This document shows positions 11,041 to 24,398 of a stretch of 64,000 nt of DNA, piece by piece (position 1 is the stretch's first letter; each line of letters opens with the position of its first letter). Origin of the DNA: Sinohyriopsis cumingii (Eukaryota > Mollusca > Bivalvia > Unionida > Unionidae); NCBI GenBank assembly GCA_028554795.2, contig CM068828.1, positions 8,999,314-9,063,313 of the forward strand, read 5' to 3'. A model generated the notes under the pieces. It did no database searches. It was not told the origin of the DNA and saw nothing but the letters and a program-made list of their open reading frames with translations. Position numbers and translations under genes: made by a program.

Positions 11041-13951
11041 CTTGTTCTGTTTATATCACAGTTCTTCGTATGTCATATTTTATTTTGTAAACTTATTTAC
11101 TTAAAAAATGGGCACGTTTCCGCTCTTGCCCGATGATATCTGTCTCCAGTTTCGTTTATGATGAAGAGGTCTGTAAGATGTTAACGACAGAAGTATACCG
11201 TATTTACCCGCTTATGAGTCGATTCCATCTGCAAACTGCTCAGACTCAGACCTGCCATCTTATAGTGCGCAGGCGGATTGGCTCTGTACAGTTTGTTAGG
11301 AGTAATCAGTAGAACAAATAACATGGACCCCTATGCTACGGCAGATCAGGGTCTTTCTGTTTTGCAGTTTGGTTCGACTTATAAGTGAGTATAAACGGTA
11401 TGTAAATAGTGTCCACGTGTGTAGTTCATGTCGATAACTAAACGCTAGAAACTTTCACTTTTTCTTGACCTGCTAGAATTGTGGAGCTCAGGATGATTAT
11501 ATAAATAAATAATTTTAAAGCCCCAATGCCTCCGTTTATCATAAATTTCACCATTACCATTCATCGAATCATATTCAAGTTTGGAAAGATGGAAATGATT
11601 TGTTAAAAGCGGTCCTTGACATAAAGCGTTTTGTTTTTGTTGAAATAATCAAGACTTTAACGACTTTCAAATATTCAGTTGATAATTAAGAGGTGTCATT
11701 TCTTAATTCAGTAAACGAAGTCGCTCGTAATTCCGTGTTTTGTTTGTGACTACTCCAGAAAGTTTTGATGTGATACATTCGACCAATTCTGTTATTGACT
11801 AATTTAATAACAACAACATTTGCATATGGCGAACAAATTGATTCGAGAGGGAATGAAGAGAGGCAGGCCCGATATTTTTTAAGCGGATCTGAGAAGAAAA
11901 AGCTAATGCGCTGAAATTCTTTGAAACGCGAACTTGGGATGAAGATAATCCGACATAGCGTGATGTTGACTTCTTATGTTTACAATGGTAATGTCACCAA
12001 ATCTTGTGTTCTAGCTTTCGAGTGAAATCGGGTGACCCACGGATGTTCCGATCAACATCAGATTAAGTCGTACACATGTGAAAATTAGTAGGATTTCTCA
12101 GTTCGAGGAAGAAATTACATGGTTCATAGTGAGATAAAACTTCTGTGGAACCCAACAATGTTTGAGACCAATATCATTAAAAATTCATCATTATTTAGAT
12201 GATCTGGTATATACTGCGCTTTTCACATGACGACGGCATTGGGGATTTAACTGACATTAAATTCGCAAGGAAAAACAATGTCGCATAAGACGCACGAACA
12301 ATATAATAAAACGGGTTTTGTCAGCTGGAGAAGCCTATCAAACAAATGATACCAGTCTAATAGACTACTATTCATTACTTCCGTTGTTTTATGTTATGGT
12401 TAAGTGGTTGAAAGATATAATTTGGATATAAAATCAGTAGTAGTATATACGCTGAAAGGGCTGGACCAACATGCTTATGCAATTTGCAATCTAGTATACC
12501 TGTTGGAGAATATTTCCAGACCACTCGTATTTTATAGAATGAAAATACGTGCAGCTCTCTTGACTGGAGTATAGAGTGGTGACTATAAAATTAATACCAT
12601 GAATGGTCTTTTGTACTATTACTTAGTGTAGGGATGAATGATTCCATCAGCAAACCTTCCTAAACAACATAATTTCTAGGCTATAGTTTGTTTTATTTTA
12701 AAATACCGTACAAAAGATATTATTATACTTGTCTGTAGTACTTCTATTTCCGAGGTGAGAACATTAGGAATCCAAACTGAAAACAGTAATTACAAATTTA
12801 ATACATCAAACTGTAAGTAAATGCAGTGTCGTTTTTCGTTTCGAGATAAGACGTGTCGCCAGCGACAATACTGTCTTACTAGAGTATTCCAGGTATATAA
12901 ATTCCTTGGCACTTTGCGAAAAACATAGACAGCCGTGAAGTACTAATTTATGTATGCCACCTATTAATGACAACTGCAGCAAGGTTGTTGTAATCAGTAA
13001 TTACTTTACTCCAGACACTGTTGTAAATAATTAGCAATTGTATAAAATCGTGTTAGGTTAGGCATACAGTACAGTTAAAGATACAAAAAATATATAGACT
13101 GCAACATGTATAATTAATTTAGACTGTACTAAGAACAATTTGATAGACTGCACATTTGATGAAGATTTGTGTTAACGCTTGTTTCCAAAATGTACTGCAC
13201 GGAGGAAAACACAAAGATCTGCAGCAACTCATTTAAAGTTAATTGAAAATCTTATAATTATTGTTTTGATTTTAAGATAGGATGAGTATGCTGTATGGCT
13301 GACGTAAATATGTAGGTGGGACTACTAATTTGGCGTTTACACGTTGTTGTCCCTTCTTAATAATACTTGGAGCATGTTGATGTACAGGTAATTTTAACAT
13401 GATTAACAAGCAGTACATAATCTGACTTTGAAATAAATCGCTTGCACCACATCAACTGCTTTCAGGAAATCAACTCCTCAATGCAATTATTTTGCTTGGG
13501 GCCCCACTCATCACTTTTGCTGCCTTTGGCCCCGCACATCCTAGGGCCGTGCTTGACGAGAATGTATAATTCTGAATTAAATTTGGTTACCAAGCACCTT
13601 GCATACAACACAAGGTACACTTGGCGTCTGACCCGATTGCTCTTCTGCCTTCAATACAACTGTTCCGGTGTGTTACTTTCATTCTTGTACGCTTAATCCG
13701 GCAAGATTATACTATAACCATTGCAATAAATAACATAGGAGGCTTTTAATGATGACGATAAAAGTTCTGGTATTTTACTACGGAACCGTCTTCATGAATC
13801 ATCTTTCGAATTATCTAAATTGCAAGATATAGTATGCAAGTGTAAATATGCATGTTTGTATGCACGTGTATGTGTGTATGTATATGAATTCATATTAAAT
13901 TTGATTTAGTGCATATTTCAAACGTGTAGCTATTAATCGGTGTAACGTTGT
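11041..13951. other. intergenic spacer without recognised features
   Basis: AT-rich sequence. Open frames are short and isolated, such as 13442-13696 (+), with no domain that I recognise. No SINE copy or clear array was seen here. Confidence 0.4.
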
Positions 13952-14985
13952 CTGTATACACCCCATGATGGCCATTAATCGTTATAACTTTAAATGTATC
14001 TGTATATACCCCATGATGGCCATTATTCGTTATAACTTTAAATGTGTCTGTATACACCCCATGATGGTCATTATTCGTTATAACTTTAAATGTGTCTGTA
14101 TACACCCCATGATGGCCAATGCTCGTGGTAACTTTAAACGCGTCTGTATATACCCCATGATGGTCATTATTCGTTATAACTTTAAACGCGTCTGTATATA
14201 TCCCATGATGGTCATTATTCGTTATAACTTTAAATGTATCTGTATACACCCCATGATGGCCATTAATCGTTGTAACTTTAAATGTGTCTGTATACACCCC
14301 ATGATGGCCATTAATCGTAACTTTAAATGTGTCTGTATATACCCCATGATGGCCAATGCTCGTGGTAACTTTAAATGCGTCTATACACCCCATGATGGCC
14401 ATTAATCGTTGTAATTTTAAATGTGTCTGTATATACCCCATGATGGCCATTAATCGTTGTAACTTTAAATGTGTCTGTATATACCCCATGATGGCCATTA
14501 ATCGTTGTAATTTTAAATGTGTCTGTATACACCCCATGATGGCCATTAATCGTTGTAACTTTAAATGTGTCTGTATATACCCCATGATGGCCAATGCTCG
14601 TGGTAACTTTAAATATGTCTATATACACCCATCATGGCCATTAATCGTTGTAACTTTAAATGTGTCTGTATATACCCCATGATGGCCATTAATCGTTGTA
14701 ACTTTAAATGTGTCTGTATACACCCCATGATGGTCATTAATCGTTGTAACTTTAAATGTGTCTGTATACACTCCATGATGGCCATTAATCGTTGTAACTT
14801 TAAATGTGTCTGTATATACCCCATGATGGCCATTAATCGTGGTAACTTTAAATGTGTCTGTATATACCCCATGATGGCCATTAATCGTTGTAACTTTAAA
14901 TGTGTCTGTATACACCCCATGATGGCCATTAATCGTTGTAGCCATAAATGTGACTGTATATACCCCATGATGGCCAATCGACGGA
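13952..14985. repeat. 48-bp minisatellite, about 21 units
   Basis: Tandem units of 48 bp containing CCCATGATGGCCATTAATCG then TTGTAACTTTAAATGTGTCT. The unit length is a multiple of three and lacks stops in several frames. It therefore yields long spurious frames on both strands, up to 234 codons on the minus strand, with 16-residue repeats. Variant units such as GGCCAATGCTCGTGG recur at intervals, suggesting higher-order amplification. There is no flanking gene structure, so I treat it as non-coding. Confidence 0.92.
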
Positions 14986-15139
14986 ACGCAGATAAAGATC
15001 CATATATAATTTTCATCTGTTACAAATGAAGCTCGCAACATGACCATTTAATAAGAAATCATATAACTCCAGTGCTAATAGAATCAATTACAATTTTGAA
15101 TATCCGAAATACATACTACTATTCTTTCTTAACTTCTCC

Positions 15140-15590
15140 CAGTATGACAGCGATCTATTCAGCAAGAAGACGAGTAAAAATGAACCAGAGGAAGAGGTAA
15201 AAGACATACCCAACAACGACGAAAAATATATATCAATTAGGAAGGATTTCAGTATAGATCGGTTCGTCAGACAAGAACAATAAAAAAAAGTTAAATGGAC
15301 AACGAAGGGTTCATGGATATCTTTAAAGTCGTTGAACAGGCTATATAACAGTTGACCAAAGTCTTAAGTGGTGACAAAATGTACAGAGACCTAGAACAAA
15401 CAAATACGCTGTCTAAATATTTGAGGTGAGACATTTAACCATCCGAATACACGAATGACTTCAAAAGGTTTAAATGGAACATCTGTACCAACAACAAAAT
15501 GTTTTTTTACTCCTCACTGGATGATTCAAACATCTCAAATGGCTAATACCAGTTTATATATGCCATCATACGTTGAGATCTATGTGAATA
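15140..15590 (+). pseudogene. coding-like remnant, unidentified
   Basis: Two stretches look like decayed protein. One is acidic and polar and ends shortly before 15285. The second starts at an ATG at 15295 (MDNEGFMDIFKVVEQAI) and continues with in-frame stops as QLTKVLSGDKMYRDLEQ. I cannot name the family. Composition and stop density fit an old transposon or virus-derived gene, but chance is possible. Confidence 0.2.
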
Positions 15591-15679
15591 TAAGGTAAAA
15601 AAAAGATACATTCATAATATGAGAAATTTTTAAATTAGAAATTTAGGAATATTTGTTTGAAAAACTATAAACGCTCAGA

Positions 15680-15680
<1 letters not shown>

Positions 15681-15719
<39 letters not shown>

Positions 15720-15951
15720 TTTTTTGATTTTTAACGTAGCTTTAAAAAATTTTCAGTCCTATCTCTACAACTGCAGTGTGACATTCTTTTTAGGGATGCC
15801 TAGCACTGGGGCATCATATCGCAGACATGTAGAATGATGCCCCAGTGCTAGGCATTTTTGTAAGTTATTGGCATGACTCGGCCGGGGATCCAGCCCACGA
15901 CCTCCCACATCAGAGGCGGACGCTATAGCCACTGAGCCACCGGAGCGGTCC
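15681..15951 (-). repeat. SINE-B copy with internal deletion, minus strand
   Basis: On the minus strand there is a tRNA-like head from GGACCGCTCCGG through GTGGGCTGGATCCCCGG, then AGTCATGCC, then the second half of the core and the ATTTTTTGATTTTTAACG end with (CA)n. The part between the head and CTAGCACTGGGGCATC is shortened relative to 21631-21960. Two inverted ATGCCCCAGTGCTAGGCAT / TGCCTAGCACTGGGGCATC blocks now face each other as a long hairpin. Confidence 0.85.
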
Positions 15952-16961
15952 GTTCTGAGTGGTCCAGGAATAGCACATGATGCAAATTTAAATAAATCCG
16001 GTATAGAACTTTGAATCTGAGCAGACATTGACGTGTTACTAATGAATTAGAAGGGAAATCTGTATGGAATTAGCAAAACAGAAAACAATCCGTTGGAAAG
16101 ACCAAATGACTATATCATAATGGTTTCTTTCTGGAAGTGAATTTGGAAAGTCTTTACACTTTCATGCCTATTTGAAGAAAATACCATAAGCTCGAGAGCA
16201 ATGAATTCTGGATGATAGTCATTTGTTTCCTTTACATAATACACTACTGGTTGACGATTACAACGGTAAAATGCCAATTGCACCCAAACTCTAATATATG
16301 TTGGAAAACAAAGAGAAATACAACATTCCCTAAGTCAATTCGGGAGCTGTAAATGCAGTAAGAGTTAAAACTGACCCATGATGCACATAGTTGTCTTGTT
16401 TGTCTCCATTGCTTAAATCTTGCATTAAACTGAATTCAAGTATGGAAAAAGGTAACAAATTATTATTATTGACATGGAAAATCTCGGGTAAAGAATCATA
16501 CCATATATAAATTGTTGAAATGGCTAAAATGTATTAGTTGTGAGAACAAATATTCACAAGGAATTAATGTTACTTGGTCTCAAAAACAAAACAATAAAAT
16601 TAAAACCAATTTACGACAGAATTAGATTTTTTAAAATGGTTGATGTACAAATTTGATTAAAGCTGAGAAGCAAATAATGGTGACTTAATGAGAACGTAAA
16701 AATATATAAACCGTTTACATTTACTCGAAATGTAACTTCAGAGGTTATGGCATTCCACGAATGAATAAAAGATACCTGACGTGTTAGAATATCGGTTAGC
16801 GTAAATTAGAATTAGAATATTCTATAAATTAGTAAAAATGTTGTTTTATAACGGGCATATAAGCAAAAAGAAAGTTTGAAAAGGAATAAAATACTTGATC
16901 GAAACGAATTTATAATTCAGGACATACAAAGATTGTTTTTGCAATCGCAATAAAAAGGTTT

Positions 16962-17092
16962 AGGAAATAAATATACCAATATAGGAAATAAATATACCAA
17001 TATAGGAAATAAATAAATATACCAATATAGGAAATAAATATACCCATATAGGAAATAAACGTACCAATATAGGAAATAAATATACCCAAATC
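16962..17092. repeat. 21-bp minisatellite, 6 units
   Basis: Six units of AGGAAATAAATATACCAATA type. One unit carries an internal extra AAAT. Confidence 0.88.
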
Positions 17093-17212
17093 AGCAAGTC
17101 ATGATATATATTACATGTTATTGAGGAAAGAAGGATTATCTATATATGACTGCAAGCAAGTTGACATCATATAAACATTACGCTGTTTTTTTGGGGGGGG
17201 TGGGGGTTGGGG

Positions 17213-17463
17213 GGGGGGCCGAGTGGTTTAAAGCGCTCTCCGTTACGGATCACTGCCATCTCACCTCTGTCTGCGTGGGTTCGAGTCTCTGATTCGGCCA
17301 ATGTGGGTATGTGAGAAAGCTTGCCAGTAGCTTCTCGCAGGTCGGTGGTTCTTCCCGGGGTTTTCCCGGGTTCTTCCTCCACCGTTAATACTGGCCGCCA
17401 TACATAGCCTATCGTGTGCTGAAAAATGGCGTTAAACCCCACAACAACAACAACAACAACAAC
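17213..17463 (+). repeat. SINE-A copy
   Basis: The head GGGGCCGAGTGGTTTAAAGC, B box GTGGGTTCGAGTCTCTG, body AGCTTGCCAGTAGCTTCTCG and tail GGCGTTAAACCCC followed by seven AAC units make this one of the best preserved copies. It follows a G-rich tract. Confidence 0.9.
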
Positions 17464-18037
17464 GTTTTAGGTTGACGTCAGTGACTCTTAATCGGAAAGT
17501 TCATTAAAAGTTTATTTTTCTGTCATCTGTTTCGTTTGTCCTTTCATTTCGTCCAAAATAGCACGGTTTTCTTCAGAAACAGCCTTCATTGTTTTTATAA
17601 AAGACCACCAAAAACGTTAACATTATTCTCAAGTCTTTGATTACCGGGTTGTACTTTTGTATTATTATCTACCACCAAAACCTATCTTGATTAGGTTAGT
17701 CGTTTTTATTGACATCGTCAAAATCGACTATCAGACAGTATTGGTTCCTTGGTAAACGTCAACGAGTAGCGCTAACAACTTATTCAGTTTTACCTCAGGA
17801 TCATAACAATCATCACAAGTCTTGTTGTACAAAAACTTGGACGATATATTAGAAAGAATTTTATCTCTTTCAGATTGTGCAAAATATTCTGTCCACAATT
17901 AGATACCCCATAATTAAGTTGTAAGGCTTATTTAAATACAATTCAGCTACGCTCCGGAACAAGCCATTTATACAAGCCTAAGCACGATTGTATTCAATTG
18001 TTTTAATGTTTACACGGCACCAGACACAAAACAAATA

Positions 18038-18897
18038 CACATTTTTATTGAGTACCTACATTTCATACACATGTTTGTGAGTACCTACATTTTAAACACA
18101 TGTTTGTGAGTACCTACATTTTATACATGTTTGTGAGTACTTACATTTTATACATATTTGTGAGTGCCTACATTTTATACACGTTTGTGAGTACCTACAT
18201 TTTATACATGTTTGTGAGTACCTACATTTTATACACGTTTGTGAAGTGCCTACATTTTACACACGTTTGTGAGTGCCTACATTTTATACACGTTTGTGAG
18301 TGCTTACATTTTATACACGTTTGTGAGTACCTACATTTTATACATGTTTGTGAGTACCTACATTTCATACACGTTTGTGAGTACCTACATTTTATACATG
18401 TTTGTGAGTGCCTACATTTTATACACATATTTGTGAGTACCTAGATTTTATACACGTTTGTGAGTACCTACATTTTATACACGTTTGTGAGTACCTATAT
18501 TTTATACACGTCTGTGAGTGCCTACATTTTATACACGATTGTGAGTACCTACATTTTATACACGTTTGTGGGTGCCTACATTTTATACACGTTTGTGAGT
18601 ACCTACATTTTATACATGCTTGTGAGTACCTACATTTTATACACGTTTGTGAGTACCTACATTTTATACACGTTTGTGAGTACCTACATTTATACATACT
18701 TGTGAGTAACCACATTTTATACACGTTTGTGAGTACCTACATTTTATACACGTTTGTGAGTGCCTACATTTTATACACGTTTGTGAGTACCTGCATTTTA
18801 TACACGTTTGTGAGTACCTACATTTTATACATGTTTGTGAGTACCTACATTTTATAAATGTTTGTGAGTACCTACGTTTTATACACATTTGTGAGTA
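18038..18897. repeat. 27-bp minisatellite, about 32 units
   Basis: Tandem units of GTGAGTACCTACATTTTATA followed by CACGTTT. The unit is a multiple of three, so stop-free frames arise on both strands (114-149 codons). These are artefacts of the array. Confidence 0.93.
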
Positions 18898-19107
18898 AAT
18901 AAAATGTATTTGTACACGCAACAAATATGTGTAAATGAACCAAATATTTACCACATGTTCAAATATACTTGAAGATAAAATCATATTAGGCTAATTTTTA
19001 GATTTTTTTGGTGAGATTGTGAGATTCTGAGCTTGTTGGTGAGATTTTGAGATTGTACGCATCTCAGTTCATTTACCCGATACCAAAATATACATGTTGC
19101 TTTTTCC

Positions 19108-19196
19108 GGTGACTTCTGGACAGATTAGGCCGGGTGGACTTCTGGACAGATTAGGCTGGGTGGACTTCTGGACAGATTAGGCTGGGTGGACTTCTT
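19108..19196. repeat. 26-bp repeat, 3.3 units
   Basis: Three nearly identical units of GACTTCTGGACAGATTAGGC plus GGGTG. Confidence 0.9.
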
Positions 19197-21630
19197 TTAT
19201 TTTCAATGATTGCAGCTTCCAATAACTGTTCCATAAAAAAAAAACAATCTTCGTCCATCGCATTTTATAGAGTTTGCCATTTTACATCAGTTTATTAGAC
19301 TAAACCATATGCATTTAATTTCTAACATGGTAAAATAGCCATTTAAATTTACCACATACATACATTTTTGGAAGATTTTATCTTTATTTCGTTTAAACAT
19401 CCCCCTTAAATAATTTTATTAGGAACTCAAATGCACTGTAGCACACTTCCAGTGTACAACCAGCTTTGAGAAAATTACAGAGGTAATACAAAAGAAATGA
19501 ATCCCTGGAAACTTGTTTTTCAACATAGCCATTTCTATTGCATTGCGAATAATAACAATATTTTTTTTCTATTTAAGAATTCACATTAGGAATATGTATC
19601 AGTGGTGATCTTTTTCACGAAGTAAAAAAGGAAAAGAAATACATAACAAAGCACAGATAAAAGTCCTTAATTAGTGGCAACTTCGCACTGGAAATTGTAT
19701 TGAAGCACTGGTTTCCCAACGTTAAGTCGGGGTTACAAGAATATGTCCAGTGTCATCAACGTACATACGGTTTTGGATGTTGTACATGGTGACAGTAGTA
19801 TCTATTTTTTTTCCATGCAAGAAATTATTCAATGAAGTGTAGCCAAGCTGTCAAATGATTTTGATTCACTTTGAGCACGGAATGTGTGCAAGGTGTAAGG
19901 CGCGTGCACTGCATTTCTGACTGAGAACTCCAGGTACACCATACAGAGTCTATCTCCTCAACGCCAACGTGAAAGCAAGTAAGTGTTTAAACACTTTTAA
20001 TATGTTCAGATACTTACCAAGAACTTTCTAGCTTAGCTAGCATGAGCATATCGTTGTCTAGTGAGTAATATTTGTGTGGTAATTCACCGGAAAGTTCTAT
20101 TTATGTGAGGTACAAATAACTGCTCCAAATATTCCACTAAAATCACTGACGAGTTCGTACAGTAGTTGGTTCCAGATGCTGGCGTCGGGGGATTTATTAT
20201 ACTTTAGGTTTGTCCGTCTGTTCGCAATAGTATCTGCTTCTAAACTGATGGATGCATATTTACCTAATTCGGTACACGAGTTGTTTCTGTGGTAACCAAG
20301 TGCGAGTGAGTTGCGAACTAATGGCTACTTTTCACGGGGTTATAACCTCTGGGTCAGTGTCAGTGCAGAGGAATATATAGGGTGGAATAAGCTGTAGTGG
20401 GTACAATAGAGTTTAAAATTACGCTATTTCAGATTAGACTTCACCAGGAGATTATATAAAAATGGGATTACTTAATGCAAGCCATTGAAGTTGATCAAGT
20501 GAATAAATTATGTGTTTAGGACGCTAAACATGTGTAACAAATCCATGAAAGTTCTCTTGTATTTACCGTTTATAAAATACTTTGAAAATGTGGGGTAACT
20601 ACTTTGATGAAATTTTACATTAATAACTGAAATTATCGGCCAGCTCATTATTTTCTCAATATTTCATATTTAAGGGTAAAAAAAATGACAGAGGTAACAA
20701 TTTCTGTCCCGGGATTCCAGCATACGACTCACCATATCATACTAAGGAATTTCTAGCCTTGTGAAGTATGATTCCTGTATCGAAATTATAGTCACATACC
20801 ATACATTTCTACCATTCTGATCATTCCTTTTCAATAACTCTATGCATTGGGAAGCGGCTTAGCTGTTTCCACTTGCATCAAACTTGTGAAATGTCAGTCT
20901 GATAGAATCATCTGTTTTATTTAAGAATGGTATTTAGTATTTAGCATGATCATCGGACATTTCTGTTGTAATATTATTTTAAAGAATGAAGTTAGACACG
21001 AGGTGGCGCTCTGTTTCTCTTTTCGAGAAATCCAGGAGACAGGTAACACCTAAACCACGTTAAGTTTTGCACCCCTCGGGTTTTATCCTGCTTTTATCAT
21101 TCGCGAAGGTCATAGTGTAAAGAATAGAAAAGAAAACGTAAAAAAAAAAAAAAAAAAATTTATAGAGATGGAGGTGATGTACTACTAAGTTTTAACTCAA
21201 CTATTCTATCCAATCTTTGGCAACTATTAACTTGACAGTTTAATCAACATATCAATCAGAAATCTTCCTTTTCATTTTAACCGATCATTGAGATGCAGCT
21301 AAATTTAAGCAAATCCAAAGCTTTTTGTTGGACAATTTGTTCAAAACAAGAATATAAAGTTGTAAAATCATGTTGATGTACATTCTAACAAAACGACAGG
21401 TGCATCGATATAGTTATCCGATGACATGAATTCATAAATTGCTTTTTTTACGTAGATAAGGCGGTACTTTCATGTCCTTTTCTCTTGAACGGACTGTAAC
21501 CTGTTCTCTGCTGGGCAGAATAAGACTTATTTGTTGAAAGTTTTTGAACTTTTTCAGTCATTGAAAGAGAAGTTTTACAAAAAGGAACAACTATAATAGT
21601 TTATAAAATATAATTCTTACAAAACTGGTA
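19197..21630. other. intergenic spacer without recognised features
   Basis: No exon, SINE or array was recognised. A poly(A)-like run of about 18 A at 21140-21158 may be the scar of a retroposed sequence. Confidence 0.4.
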
Positions 21631-21960
21631 CGGAACGCTTCGATGGCCTATGTGGCTGGAGCGTCCAATCCACCTCAGATGCGGGAGATCGTGGGTTCGA
21701 ACCCCGGCTGAGTCATGAAAAAGACTTTTTTTAAAAATGTACTAGCAGGTGCCTCGCTTGGCGCTCAGCATTAAGAGGTAAGTGTTAGGATTGGTCGGCC
21801 TGGTGTCGGGATAATGTGACTGGGTGGGACATGATGCTAAATGTCTGCGGCATGATGCCCCAGTGCTAGACACCACTATAAACTGCCACACTGCAGACGT
21901 CGTAGCGATATGACTGAAATGTTTTAAGGCTACGTTAAAAATCCAAATCACACATCACAC
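21631..21960 (+). repeat. full-length SINE-B with target-site duplication
   Basis: tRNA-like head (GCTTCGATGGCCTATGTGGC, B box GTGGGTTCGAACCCCGG), full core and ATCCAAATCACACATCACAC tail. It is flanked by ACAAAACTGGTA at 21619-21630 and ACAAAACTGATA at 21961-21972. That 11-of-12 target duplication fixes both ends and the element length at about 330 bp. Confidence 0.92.
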
Positions 21961-22019
21961 ACAAAACTGATAGGAGCAGGGCTACAATAATAGGTATTTC
22001 AATTCGTCTACTCAATAGT

Positions 22020-22156
22020 CTGAGACCGATATGTATTCCAAAGTGTCTATCAGTCGAAATACGGCTGAGACCGCTTTGTATTCCAAAGTGTCTATCTGTC
22101 GAAATACGGCTAAAACCGCTTCTTATTTCCAAGTGTCTATCAGTCGAAATACGGCT
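22020..22156. repeat. 45-bp repeat, 3 units
   Basis: Three units of about 45 bp with TTCCAAAGTGTCTATCAGTC and GAAATACGGCT. They start 60 bp after the SINE-B. Confidence 0.88.
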
Positions 22157-22439
22157 AACTGTCATGGGAAAACAAAATTGCCCTGGCAAGAAAACTACTG
22201 TACATGATCGGCGTATTCGCAAGAAAAACGAACAAGAGACATCATGTATATTTCAAAGGTATCGATTGTTAGATAAAATCATTTTTAAGTCTTGAAATAT
22301 CAAGGAATTTTCTTAACGAAGAGCACTTCAATAGAAGTTCTCTCTGCAAGGTTCAGTTCACTTTCATTATTTTCAGTTCCGTCACACTTTCCTTTCCGTT
22401 CTACGAATTTCAAGTAATTTGGAATATATTAATAAATAT

Positions 22440-23640
22440 TGCTATACATGCAAATCACGAATAGAAGGTGACCCGAAAATTATTGAGTACCCCATCTTCA
22501 ACGTCAAGGTCACGGTTCAATATCGGTTTTTTCCTCGTATTTTTCCGCTCTATAACCTGATGCTATTTGAGTTTCAGATTGAAACTTGGTGTATTTGTGC
22601 ATCATTATTAATAGGTGAGTCTTAAATCATTGGGGATCTTATCATCAAGGTCAAGGTTAAGGTTCAGTATTTTAAGTTTTATTCAAACTTTTCAATTCAT
22701 TCTATAACTTTATACCAATAGGCGATCAAGACATGAAATCAGGTTTAACTTGTACTACATCAATAAAAGATGTGCCACGTTCTAGATTACGGTCATGTTT
22801 TTAAGGCCAAGGTCGCGACTCATTACTGCAAGTGTTTATCACACTTTCCCGTCCGCTTTTTATTTTTGGAGTCCTTTCAAGTTTAGAAATGCAACTTGAC
22901 GTACTTGTCATCATGGTGACGTGTTGATACTCTAAGTTTTCAATCACACGTTTGTTTGCATTCAATAAATTGTTCCCCGTTTGACAGTTTTCATATACTT
23001 GTACATAATACATACCTTCGATGCCAAAGTCATAGGTTAATATTGTGTCAATGTTGTTTTTCTTCGAACTTTAGTTTCATTCTGTGACATTGGAACTATT
23101 TGAGATTAAGAAATGAAACTTGCTATATTTTTCATGTACCACATTGAAGGTCATATATTCATGGTCAAGGCCAGGGGCCGATGTTTTAGGTTTCAATAGC
23201 ATTTTCTCTTCCACTTTCTAACGTATAAGATAAATGAAAGAAATTTGGTACACTTGTATATTGTTAGAAAATGTATTGGGAACTCCGGGTGGCAGGTTAG
23301 TTTAAAGAGCTCGCCTTTACCAATCACTGCCATCTCACCGGTCCGCGTGGGTTCGAGTCTCAGGCCAGCCAGTGTGGGTATGTGAGAAAGCTTGCCAGTA
23401 GCTTCCCGTGGGTAGGTGGTTGTTATAGGAGTTTTCGTGTGCTCCTAATCCAACAGTTATGCAGGCCACCATTTATAGTCGATCCCGCGCCAAGAAATTG
23501 CGCTACATCAAAAACAACAACAGCAATTAGATGTAATTCATTCCACATTTTTGGTCCCATCATCAAGGTCAAAGTCACGGGCATATATATCACTGATTTT
23601 TTTTATTTCCGCTTTACATCTTAAAAGCTGCTTCGTGTTT
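22440..23640 (+). repeat. degenerate long-period repeat with AGGTCA motifs
   Basis: A diverged repeat with a period of roughly 140-200 bp. Each unit has a TCAAGGTCA-like core, then a T-rich stretch, a TTCCGCTCTATAACC-like stretch, and a GAAACTTGGTGTATTTGTGC-like stretch. Exact TCAAGGTCA occurs at 22645-22653 and 23563-23571, with GTCAAGGTCA at 22503-22512. A SINE-A interrupts it. Confidence 0.55.
23281..23526 (+). repeat. diverged SINE-A copy
   Basis: Head, B box (GTGGGTTCGAGTCTCAGG) and AAGCTTGCCAGTAGCTTCCC body are readable. The tail has decayed to GCGCTACATCAAAAACAACA. It is more diverged than the copies at 17213 and 44273, so probably an older insertion. Confidence 0.8.
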
Positions 23641-24398
23641 GGAGAACCTCGTATTTTTTCTTTTCATTTTCTAATCCGACAAAAGTGACCCCTTTAAAAA
23701 AGTGTTGCTATGTTTCAGTGATATCTTGACCAAAATTATACATGAACTAGAGCAATAGAAAACGTATGTCTCTCAAATGTGACGGTAAAGAATACAAAAT
23801 GTGTAACCTTATCACGTACAGATCACAAGCTGAGGCAAACAGAGCTACAAATGTGATAAAGGTCATATTGCTATTTGGTGGTGATACGACTAGTGATCGA
23901 AATACCATTATCTTGGAGGAATTCTCATACAACTCTACCTTGTTTTTCTCTTTCATGAAACTGAGTTATTTTACTGTTTTTATTATTAGTTTACATATCG
24001 AACGGAACTGGAAAACTGGTATATGCAGTTAAGAAACACTTCGTCTTCACAAGTGCCAATTTCCTCTTACAAAAGTGACTCACATTGTACTACTTGCCAC
24101 AGTCCATTAATACAGCATCTCAAATGCATGTACCGTCATACAATTTTATGCATGAATTTAACGGATCAATATTTATAGCTTTAAAAGGTCACAATGTCCT
24201 TTTTCCTTTTCCAGTCACAATTTCATTTAATTTTTAAACAATTAATGAAGCGACAAGGAGAATTGTATAGCATTCGGCGGACATCCTGTCAAGTAAAATG
24301 CAGTTTTAAAGCACTCTGGAGCAAAAGAGCTTTACAATCTCATATCAGTAACATTTTATGTGTATGAATTGAACATACTTGCAGTTTCTGAGGAGAAA

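Noticed and set aside
13890-15047. Long open frames (up to 234 codons) on both strands
   Set aside because: They come from a 48-bp repeat whose length is a multiple of three; open in several frames at once, no splice or start context.
18038-18984. Cys/His/Tyr-rich repeat proteins of 100-150 residues on both strands
   Set aside because: Artefacts of the 27-bp minisatellite.
21742-21951. Minus-strand frame with a CRRHLASCPTQSH-like peptide
   Set aside because: Translation of the SINE-B core.
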